DNA of 9,312 nucleotides, taken from Desulfobacteraceae bacterium. GTDB lineage: Bacteria; Desulfobacterota; Desulfobacteria; Desulfobacterales; UBA11574. The translations under genes were made by a program, and so were the position numbers. The stretch is from assembly GCA_002868985.1 (NCBI GenBank), contig PKTV01000470.1, forward strand, positions 1 to 9,312, read 5' to 3'. Shown one piece after another: positions 1 to 5,230 of the stretch. The first letter of the stretch is position 1. Every line of letters starts with the position of its first letter. Below the pieces are notes generated by a model, which was not told the DNA's origin, did no database searches, and saw only the letters and a list, made by a program, of their open reading frames with translations.

Positions 1-4
1 ATTA

Positions 5-146
5 GAAGCCATCTCAAAATAAAGATTTTGGTTCAAGATCAAGGCGGGGCCGAGTTTTAACCCGCAGGCATACTCAAGTATGTCGAAGACTTAAAACGAG
101 GCTCCAACGCCGAGGTTGGGCCAAAAGATTATTTTGAGATAGATTC
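5..146. repeat. Palindromic MITE-like repeat, copy 1
   Basis: This 142-bp element is one long imperfect palindrome. The ends GAAGCCATCTCAAAATAA and the reverse complement of the right end agree over about 30 bp. The exact centre (75.5) falls on the small palindrome CATACTCAAGTATG (69-82). An inner arm (GAGTTTTAA against TTAAAACGAG) also pairs. A second copy, same orientation and roughly 94% identical by eye, lies at 2977-3119. It has no coding capacity, so it is best read as a non-autonomous mobile or REP-type element able to form a cruciform or RNA hairpin. No clear target duplication flanks this copy. Confidence 0.85.
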
Positions 147-188
147 ATATTGATAATCACACCCGAACAGGAATCATTCGATCATAGC

Positions 189-206
189 CGGAACTCTCTG
201 TTCCGA
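189..206. promoter_or_regulatory. Inverted repeat CGGAAC-N5-GTTCCG upstream of speD: activator site or terminator
   Basis: A perfect 6-bp dyad with a 5-nt spacer (TCTCT) is followed by ATTTTT. Read alone it could be a short intrinsic terminator for an upstream gene. Its centre (197) lies about 62 bp upstream of the -24 GG of the speD promoter. A related dyad sits at the same distance from the -24 element of the exported-protein gene (about 2503-2521), so an enhancer-binding-protein site is an attractive reading. The two readings are not exclusive. Confidence 0.5.
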
Positions 207-256
207 TTTTTCATTGAAAAAGTTAAATAATCCTTTAATATTTATATGTTACATTT

Positions 257-272
257 TGGCACACGTCTTGCT
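257..272 (+). promoter_or_regulatory. Sigma-54 (-24/-12) promoter of speD operon
   Basis: TGGCACACGTCTTGCT matches the sigma-54 consensus YTGGCAYRNNNNTTGCW, with GG (258-259) and GC (270-271) separated by exactly 10 nt. The predicted transcription start is about 12 nt after the GC, near 283, leaving a leader of roughly 32 nt to the ATG at 315. This rules against the longer in-frame start at 246, which would lie upstream of the promoter. A weaker sigma-70-like pair (TTGAAA 214-219, TAATAT 236-241, 16-bp spacer) is also present. Confidence 0.75.
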
Positions 273-314
273 ATCTTGAAATCGCAAAATCAATTATTTT
301 CTGAAGGTGTACTG

Positions 315-719
315 ATGAAATCTCTTGGTAACCATCTAATTATTGAACTTTATGACTGTGAAGCAGAACTTATTAATGACCTCCATAAGGTTGAAGGCAT
401 CCTTATGGAATCAGTTAACATATCTGGTGCAGAAATAATAACACCCGTCTTTCATAAGTTTAATCCGCACGGAGTGAGCGGTGTCATCGTCATCGCAGAA
501 TCTCATTTTTCCATACACACATGGCCGGAGTACGGCTATTGTGCGGTGGACATTTTTACTTGCGGAGATACCATCGATAGCCAAAAAGCTCTGATTTATA
601 TGAAAAAAGCTTTTAAGGCACAATCAATATCCGTTGTTGAAACCAAACGTGGCATCCTGAATTTGCCCGTTGAAAAAATCAAATACAAACCTGAACAGGT
701 GAACCAAAATGTTGCATGA
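315..719 (+). CDS. speD: S-adenosylmethionine decarboxylase proenzyme, class 1b
   Basis: This enzyme decarboxylates AdoMet to give the aminopropyl donor for spermidine synthesis; the cofactor is a pyruvoyl group made by self-cleavage of the proenzyme. The 134-aa product begins MKSLGNHL, as short bacterial SpeDs do. With this start the key residues take the same numbers as in Thermotoga maritima AdoMetDC: cleavage site Glu62-Ser63 (Ser63 becomes pyruvoyl), Ser55, His68 and Cys83. The block AESHFSIHTWPE is diagnostic. An AAGGTG-type ribosome site (about 304-309) precedes the ATG at 315; an in-frame ATG at 246 is rejected because it precedes the -24/-12 promoter and adds 23 non-conserved residues. 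The 3' end overlaps the next gene by 11 nt. Some SpeD relatives have become arginine or ornithine decarboxylases, but the adjacent speE favours AdoMet as substrate. Confidence 0.95.
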   Translation: MKSLGNHLIIELYDCEAELINDLHKVEGILMESVNISGAEIITPVFHKFNPHGVSGVIVIAESHFSIHTWPEYGYCAVDIFTCGDTIDSQKALIYMKKAFKAQSISVVETKRGILNLPVEKIKYKPEQVNQNVA

Positions 720-1110
720 AAAAGAATATACTGAACTCAAATCACGCTTTGAAGAGGAACAGTCATGGGGGTTGGTTTCAAGTATCGACCTTTACAAATG
801 TGACCCTGATACGATACGTAACGCTGACAAGATCAAGGAATATGTGAAAGTATTATGTGAAAAAATCGAGATGAAGCGTTATGGCGAAACGGTTGTGGTC
901 CATTTTGGCCAGGATCCGAAAGTTTCCGGATTTTCAATGACACAACTCATCGAAACATCACTCATCTCAGGACATTTTGCGAATGAGTCAAACAATGTAT
1001 ATATCGACGTCTTTAGCTGTAAATTTTATCATCCGTGGAAGGTTGCTGAATTTACAAAAACATTCTTTAAAGCCCAAAATTATAACATTCATATTGTGTT
1101 GAGAAAATGA
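709..1110 (+). CDS. SpeD-like paralogue lacking the canonical Glu-Ser processing site
   Basis: The 133-aa protein has the AdoMet decarboxylase fold signature but diverges in the active site. Seen: VSG at 72-74 (matching the VSG around Ser55 of SpeD), then LIETSLISGHF at 80-90 in place of IAESHFSIHTW, then DVFSC at 100-104 (matching DIFTC with catalytic Cys83) and a C-terminal FFKAQ resembling the AFKAQ of SpeD. The residue after the conserved Glu82 is Thr83 rather than the pyruvoyl-forming Ser, and the VSG-to-Glu spacing is two residues longer. Another Glu-Ser (93-94) is too close to Cys104 to be equivalent. The start overlaps speD by 11 nt and the stop overlaps speE by 4 nt (ATGA), which implies translational coupling. 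It may be an inactive partner of SpeD, a differently processed decarboxylase, or a new activity. SpeD ancestry is fairly secure; function is not. Confidence 0.85.
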   Translation: MLHEKEYTELKSRFEEEQSWGLVSSIDLYKCDPDTIRNADKIKEYVKVLCEKIEMKRYGETVVVHFGQDPKVSGFSMTQLIETSLISGHFANESNNVYIDVFSCKFYHPWKVAEFTKTFFKAQNYNIHIVLRK

Positions 1111-1928
1111 AATGGATTCGTGACAAGTGGGCGCCAAATGGAGCGGCCATAAATGTAAACGTTGTCAAACAGCTGGAATCTTATCACTCTAAATTTCAGA
1201 AAATTGATGTATATGAAACAGCAAACCTCGGTAAGATGCTTTTGCTGGATGATATCATCATGTTAACTGAATATGATGAGTTCGCATATCATGAAATGAT
1301 CGCACATCCGTCACTGCACGTTCATCCGAAGGTAAATAAAGTGTTGGTCATCGGCGGCGGAGATGGAGGAACTGTCAGGGAGATATTGAAACATTCCGAT
1401 ATCCGGGAAGTCCATGTGTGTGAAATTGATGAAGAGGTCATCTCGGTCTGTAAAAAACATTTTCCAACCCTTTCCTCGGGATTTGATAACCCTAAAGTAA
1501 AGATTTTTTTTGAAGACGGGGCGGTCTTTGTTAAAGAAAGAAAAAATGAATATGATCTGATTATTGTGGATTCATCCGACCCCATCGGACCGGCCCAAGT
1601 CCTTTTTCAGGAACAGTTTTACAGAAATATGTTTGATTCTTTAAAGTATGACGGTATTACCGTAACTCAATCGGAAGGCATGTTCTTTGGCAGAGAAATC
1701 ATCAGAAAATTGTTTACATTCAATCGCAACATCTTTCCAATCCTTTATTACTATTTCACGATGGTGCCGACATATCCTTCCGGTACCATCGGATTTTCGT
1801 TTTGCTCAAAGAAACACCATCCCGTAAACGACATATATACAAAAAAAGGAATCACGACCCGATATTACACCCCGGACATACACAAGGCCTCATTTATCTT
1901 ACCAAAATTTATGGAAGATATCGTCTAA
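1107..1928 (+). CDS. speE: Spermidine synthase (polyamine aminopropyltransferase)
   Basis: The enzyme transfers the aminopropyl group of decarboxylated AdoMet to putrescine, giving spermidine and methylthioadenosine in the cytosol. The 273-aa length is normal for the family. Residues 1-75 form the N-terminal beta domain with the substrate-gating segment LLLDDIIMLTEYDEFAYHEM (45-64). The Rossmann domain has GGGDGG at 83-88, acidic E106-I-D108 for the ribose, EDG at 136-138, and the catalytic loop DSSDPIGPA at 155-163 (Asp155 and Asp158), then TQSEG at 187-191. The ATG overlaps the stop of the SpeD-like gene in ATGA, so it is probably co-translated. It ends the operon; a strong hairpin terminator follows. 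No putrescine-forming gene lies in the window, so the diamine must come from elsewhere. A different amine acceptor cannot be excluded. Confidence 0.95.
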   Translation: MKWIRDKWAPNGAAINVNVVKQLESYHSKFQKIDVYETANLGKMLLLDDIIMLTEYDEFAYHEMIAHPSLHVHPKVNKVLVIGGGDGGTVREILKHSDIREVHVCEIDEEVISVCKKHFPTLSSGFDNPKVKIFFEDGAVFVKERKNEYDLIIVDSSDPIGPAQVLFQEQFYRNMFDSLKYDGITVTQSEGMFFGREIIRKLFTFNRNIFPILYYYFTMVPTYPSGTIGFSFCSKKHHPVNDIYTKKGITTRYYTPDIHKASFILPKFMEDIV

Positions 1929-1988
1929 CCCGTTGTTTTTATTCCAGACAGATAGGACATTTTTAGAAGATCAGTACAATCAAATAAT

Positions 1989-2040
1989 AAAAGCGAGCGC
2001 ACGAACCGAATCGAAATTCGAAGTCAACGCTCGCTTTTTT
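1989..2040. terminator. Bidirectional intrinsic terminator between speE and the exported-protein gene
   Basis: The arms AAAAGCGAGCG (1989-1999) and CGCTCGCTTTT (2029-2039) pair perfectly over 11 bp. The 3' arm runs into a T-tract and the 5' arm is preceded by an A-rich stretch, so it can stop transcripts from both convergent genes. The 29-nt loop has minor inner pairing (CGAAT with ATTCG). Confidence 0.9.
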
Positions 2041-2045
2041 AAAGA

Positions 2046-2342
2046 TTATGATTCTGTTTTTTCCAGTATGTCATAAGACTTTACGTTAATGACCTTGACG
2101 CCATCCTCTTCAATGACTTCGCCGATTACTTCTACGGTCTTACCGACATGATTCAACAAATCGTTGCCCATATCCGTATCTGCAACCTCATACACGGTGC
2201 CGTTATCTGCAACAATCTGATATGTGTCGTTGATCATTCCGGTTATGGTGATTTCACCGGCGAATACCGGATTTGAACAAATCAGTATAAACGAAAAAAC
2301 GCCTATTATTCCTGCTGCAATCCATCTGAACTTTTTACCCAT
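2046..2342 (-). CDS. Small exported protein, probable OB-like domain, unknown function
   Basis: The 98-aa product starts MGKKFRW, chosen because GAGGAGG lies at ideal spacing before this ATG; a 20-residue upstream extension is unsupported. Residues 3-7 are basic, 8-23 hydrophobic, and VFA (26-28) followed by Gly29 is a good signal peptidase I site, so the mature protein is a periplasmic polypeptide of about 70 residues. That part alternates short beta strands (ITITGMIND, YQIVAD, VYEVAD, VEVIGEV, VKVINVKSYDIL) with a GK turn. This resembles small OB-fold domains that bind ligands or nucleic acid, but no specific family is recognised. It converges on speE across a shared terminator and has its own -24/-12 promoter. 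The gene is very likely real; the fold is an inference. Confidence 0.85.
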   Translation of the reverse strand: MGKKFRWIAAGIIGVFSFILICSNPVFAGEITITGMINDTYQIVADNGTVYEVADTDMGNDLLNHVGKTVEVIGEVIEEDGVKVINVKSYDILEKTES

Positions 2343-2385
2343 TTTATACCTCCTCTGGTTTTTAAATTTCGTTGGAAAAAGACAA

Positions 2386-2404
2386 TCGTGATGACTTTTC
2401 ACGA
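2386..2404. repeat. Small inverted repeat in the leader of the exported-protein gene
   Basis: TCGTGA (2386-2391) and TCACGA (2399-2404) form a 6-bp dyad with a 7-nt spacer. It lies 44-62 nt upstream of the start codon and downstream of the predicted -12 element, so it would be transcribed. It could be an mRNA hairpin or a chance palindrome. Confidence 0.35.
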
Positions 2405-2435
2405 GTCTATCAAACGTTCTATAAAAAGCCGATTT

Positions 2436-2451
2436 AGCAATATGTATGCCA
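2436..2451 (-). promoter_or_regulatory. Sigma-54 (-24/-12) promoter of the exported-protein gene
   Basis: On the minus strand, TGGCATACATATTGCT matches YTGGCAYRNNNNTTGCW in full; GG (2450-2449) and GC (2438-2437) are separated by 10 nt. The predicted start lies near 2425, giving a leader of about 83 nt. The orientation fits the gene at 2046-2342. Confidence 0.7.
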
Positions 2452-2474
2452 GCAATAATTCTGGCTTAAAATAA

Positions 2475-2521
2475 CGGAATTCTTTTCTTTTCAAAGGGCG
2501 TTTCAGAACTCAGAATTCCGA
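2475..2521. promoter_or_regulatory. Dyad and half-site upstream of exported-protein promoter, candidate activator sites
   Basis: The distal site, read on the minus strand from about 2521, is CGGAATTCTGAGTTCTGA, which matches the dyad before speD (CGGAACTCTCTGTTCCGA) at 14 of 18 positions. Its centre (2512) is about 62 bp from the -24 GG, the same distance as at speD. A proximal half-site CGGAATTCT lies at 2475-2483. The two also form a perfect 9-bp inverted repeat (2475-2483 and 2512-2520). An enhancer-binding protein or other activator is inferred. Confidence 0.45.
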
Positions 2522-2897
2522 GTGTTGAAAAAAAAATCTTGTGTCGCAGTTGTTGGAGGCAATTTCAAAACCCGCCATTAAAAAAAATAGCGACATCTTT
2601 TTCTATGAATAAGGGAATTTTGTGAAGCAATAGTTCCGATTTTCCTAAAAGAGAACTTAGCGTTCGGTTTTGCGATGCAAAAACGGTTGTGTTTCTCACA
2701 AAAACGATTCGGGTTAATTTAATATGTCCTTCCGGTTTTTACTGATAAATCTCAAATTTTAAAATCGTTGGAACCCGATATTCATATTCTCTTCTCCGGT
2801 TCTGATAATAAATTAGATGGTTAATTAAAAATCGCATCGTTGATTTTAAGCAAAGGGTCCGTTTTTACATCATAACCAATAGTCTCGGAATCAGGCT
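2522..2897. other. Non-coding intergenic stretch
   Basis: No open frame here has a ribosome site or protein-like composition. The stretch is AT-rich with long A and T runs. The one structured item noticed is GAAC-TTAGC-GTTC at 2653-2665, the same dyad geometry as the sites near the two sigma-54 promoters. The stretch is long for a bacterial intergenic region and may be an upstream control region or the remains of a lost gene. Confidence 0.5.
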
Positions 2898-3032
2898 ATG
2901 AAAAATCGAACTATTAAAATCAGATCATTGGCTTTTTTGGCATGGCTGTTGCTCTTATCTATCGGTGAAGTAACTGGAAGCCATCTCAAAATTAAGATTT
3001 TGGTTCAAGATCAAGGCGGAGCCGAGTTTTAA
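2898..3032 (+). pseudogene. Short ORF with signal-peptide-like N-terminus running into the repeat
   Basis: An ATG at 2898 opens a 44-codon frame. Its first 28 residues (MKNRTIKIRSLAFLAWLLLL, then SIGEVTGS) look like a signal peptide: basic start, leucine-rich core, small residues after. From about residue 27 the frame is encoded by the palindromic repeat, giving an arbitrary tail that stops at 3030-3032. One reading is an exported-protein gene truncated by insertion of the repeat. The competing reading is chance, since the leucine-rich part coincides with the -24/-12 element at 2938-2953. No strong ribosome site is seen. Confidence 0.3.
2938..2953 (+). promoter_or_regulatory. Candidate sigma-54 (-24/-12) promoter upstream of the fusion gene
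   Basis: TGGCATGGCTGTTGCT matches YTGGCAYRNNNNTTGCW, with GG at 2939-2940, GC at 2951-2952 and 10 nt between. The predicted start is near 2964, leaving a leader of about 195 nt that contains the entire second palindromic repeat before the gene at 3159. It overlaps the leucine-rich part of a short ORF, so one of the two readings may be accidental. Confidence 0.55.
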
Positions 3033-3119
3033 CCCGCAGGCATACTCAAGTATGTCGAGGACTTAAAACGAGACAACCAACGCTGAGGTTGGGCCAAAAG
3101 ATTATTTTGAGATAGCTTC
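2977..3119. repeat. Palindromic MITE-like repeat, copy 2
   Basis: This 143-bp copy has the same orientation and architecture as the one at 5-146: outer arms GAAGCCATCTCAAAAT and ATTTTGAGATAGCTTC, and centre CATACTCAAGTATG (3041-3054). Differences are scattered substitutions plus a small change near 3071-3085. CTGG occurs at both edges (2974-2977 and 3119-3122), a possible short target duplication, though it overlaps the arm ends. It ends 39 bp before the start codon at 3159, so as RNA it would form a long hairpin in that gene's leader. Confidence 0.85.
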
Positions 3120-3158
3120 TGGTAAAATGTGAACCCATAATCCATTATTAAAGGAGAC

Positions 3159-5162
3159 ATGTCACCGTTGAAAAAGACAGCCAAAAAATCTTTAAAACCA
3201 AAAAAGAAAACAGACAAGCGCGCCACGACTTTAGGCCCCGTAGAGGATCTTGAGAACTACGTTCCGTCGGATTGGTGGAACTGCATCTTTAATTCGCTTT
3301 ATCTTAAGACCGATTCGGATGTTGTGGAAGATATTCAAATGACACGTAAAGAAGTCGATCTGTTTTCTAATATTGTCGACCTGAAAAATGAGGACCATAT
3401 TCTTGATCTATGTTGCGGTCAGGGGCGTCACGTTTTGGAACTTTCTCGAAGAGGATTTAAGGCCGAAGGACTGGACAGGTCGCGCTTTTTGGTTCAAAAG
3501 GCAAAAGCAACGGCGAGAAAAGAGAACATCGGTGTTAGATTCCGGGAAGGGGATGCCAGAAAACTTCCCTTTTCTCCGGACGCTTTTGAGGTTGTCATGA
3601 TGCTCGGTAACAGCTTCGGTTATTTTGAAACGGTCCAGGACGACCTGAGGATATTAAAGGAGATATTCAGGGTGCTAAAACCCTGGGGAAGACTGCTTCT
3701 TGATGTGACGGACGGTGAATATCTTAAAAAGAATTTTCAGAACCGATCGTGGGAATGGATTGACAAGAAACTATTTGTTTGCAGGGAACGCACCCTTTCC
3801 GCAGACGAGGAACGTCTCATTTCAAGAGAAATCGTGACGGATGTAACCAAAGGGACAATTGCCGATCAGTTTTACGCCGAAAGGCTTTACACGAGAGACA
3901 ATCTGGTAAAACTCCTTGAAAAAGCCGGTTTTTCCGATACAGCAATTCATGGGGAAATCTCGACACAATCGGTAAGAAATCAGGACCTGGGAATGATGGA
4001 AAAACGCATCATCATCACCGGAAAGGTAAAAAAAGAATGGAGCCGCGTTCCAAGAAAACTAAAGAAAGCACATAAGAAAAATATTGTCGTCATCTTCGGT
4101 GATCCAAACAAGCCCGATATATTGAAACCTTGCGGAATTTTCGACGATGACGATTTTTACACCATTGACCAATTGAAATCAGCGCTGCAGGCATTGCCCG
4201 AATATTATTTCAGCTATTTGTCGAACCACGATACGATGATTCAGGATTTAAACAAAAAGTCCGGAAAAATTCATTTTGTCTTTAACCTCTGTGATGAGGG
4301 CTTTAACAATGATCCTCGAAAGGAACTTCATCTTCCGGCACTGCTTGAAGTACTCGATATACCTTACACCGGGTCTTCCACCCAGTGTCTTGCATTCTGC
4401 TACGACAAGTCGCTGGTTCGCGGAATCGCCAGTGAAATGGGAATCCCGGTTCCGGAAGCGTTTTTCATCGAACCGGATGACACCACCTTTAACTTGCCCT
4501 GTTCCTTTCCGGTCATTGTTAAGCCCAACTATGGAGATTCCAGTTTCGGCATTACACAGCAAAGTGTTGCAAACAACCATGAGCAACTCCTCAATGCAAT
4601 CTCTATGATTCGAGAAAAACTGGGTTATGACAAACCGATTCTTGTTGAAGAATTTTTGACCGGAAAAGATCTGAGTGTCGGTATTATCGGGAACCCCCTG
4701 ACATCTTATAATGTTTTACCGATAGCAGAAGAGGATTATTCGGCTGTTCCTAAAGAACTGCCAAGGGTTTGCGGATATGAAGCAAAGTGGCTTCCGGATT
4801 CTCCGTATTACAAAATCAAAACTGTTCCGGCGAAATTGCCGGAGGAAACGGAAAAGTTCATTGTGGAATGCTGTATGAAGTTGTTTGAAAGACTGGAGTG
4901 CAGGGATTACAGCCGGTTTGACTGGAGGCTCGACGCAAAAGGACATCCCAAGCTTCTGGAAGTCAATCCAAACCCTGGCTGGTGTTGGGACGGTCATCTG
5001 GCAAAAATGGCGAAATTTGCAAAAATGTCCTATGCCCAAATGATACAGGCGATTCTTGATGCAGCTGAACAGCGACTGCAAAGTACTCAAGTTTCAGACG
5101 TTCTTGTTTGCACGGAAAAAACCCTCACCGTGCAACCGAAAACCGCTTTAAACCGGAGCTAA
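3159..5162 (+). CDS. Class I SAM methyltransferase fused to a D-Ala-D-Ala-ligase-like ATP-grasp domain
   Basis: The 667-aa protein has two enzymes in one chain. Residues 1-22 are a lysine-rich tail. Residues about 35-290 form a class I methyltransferase: motif I ILDLCCGQG at 81-89, acidic GLD at 104-106, GDARKLPF at 131-138 and LKPWGRLLLDV at 173-183. Residues about 305-640 resemble D-Ala-D-Ala ligase: YTGSS at 403-407, VKP with Lys455, flexible loop SSFG at 461-464, EEFL at 497-500, then metal ligands Asp588, Glu601 and Asn603 in LLEVNPNPGW. ATP-grasp enzymes join a carboxylate to an amine, so ligation plus methylation of one small molecule or peptide is plausible; substrates are unknown. 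AAGGAG at 3151-3156 is only 2 nt from the ATG; TTG at 3168 (11-nt spacing) is an alternative start. The deacylase gene follows 68 nt later. Cell-wall D-Ala ligation is less likely, given the fusion and altered substrate region. Confidence 0.88.
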   Translation: MSPLKKTAKKSLKPKKKTDKRATTLGPVEDLENYVPSDWWNCIFNSLYLKTDSDVVEDIQMTRKEVDLFSNIVDLKNEDHILDLCCGQGRHVLELSRRGFKAEGLDRSRFLVQKAKATARKENIGVRFREGDARKLPFSPDAFEVVMMLGNSFGYFETVQDDLRILKEIFRVLKPWGRLLLDVTDGEYLKKNFQNRSWEWIDKKLFVCRERTLSADEERLISREIVTDVTKGTIADQFYAERLYTRDNLVKLLEKAGFSDTAIHGEISTQSVRNQDLGMMEKRIIITGKVKKEWSRVPRKLKKAHKKNIVVIFGDPNKPDILKPCGIFDDDDFYTIDQLKSALQALPEYYFSYLSNHDTMIQDLNKKSGKIHFVFNLCDEGFNNDPRKELHLPALLEVLDIPYTGSSTQCLAFCYDKSLVRGIASEMGIPVPEAFFIEPDDTTFNLPCSFPVIVKPNYGDSSFGITQQSVANNHEQLLNAISMIREKLGYDKPILVEEFLTGKDLSVGIIGNPLTSYNVLPIAEEDYSAVPKELPRVCGYEAKWLPDSPYYKIKTVPAKLPEETEKFIVECCMKLFERLECRDYSRFDWRLDAKGHPKLLEVNPNPGWCWDGHLAKMAKFAKMSYAQMIQAILDAAEQRLQSTQVSDVLVCTEKTLTVQPKTALNRS

Positions 5163-5185
5163 AAACCTTAAGAAAGACTGTTGTC

Positions 5186-5218
5186 CAGATCACTTTTCGT
5201 ATGATCTGAAATGTTTTT
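5186..5218 (+). terminator. Weak hairpin with T-run between fusion and deacylase genes
   Basis: CAGATCA (5186-5192) and TGATCTG (5202-5208) form a perfect 7-bp stem with a 9-nt loop, followed after four bases by TTTTTT (5213-5218). The A+T-rich stem and gapped T-run suggest an inefficient terminator or mRNA-processing hairpin that lowers, rather than blocks, expression of the downstream gene. Confidence 0.45.
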
Positions 5219-5230
5219 TGATAAATCAAA

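Noticed and set aside
246..314. Longer N-terminus for SpeD starting at ATG 246
   Set aside because: The -24/-12 promoter at 257-272 lies inside it, the extra 23 residues are unlike SpeD, and the start at 315 gives the standard family numbering and a ribosome site.
2343..2402. Twenty-residue N-terminal extension of the exported protein
   Set aside because: It would place a non-signal sequence before the signal peptide, and GAGGAGG directly precedes the internal ATG at 2342-2340.
3107..3128. Sigma-70 promoter TTGAGA/TAAAAT at the repeat's right edge
   Set aside because: The spacer is only 10 bp, too short for a functional pair.
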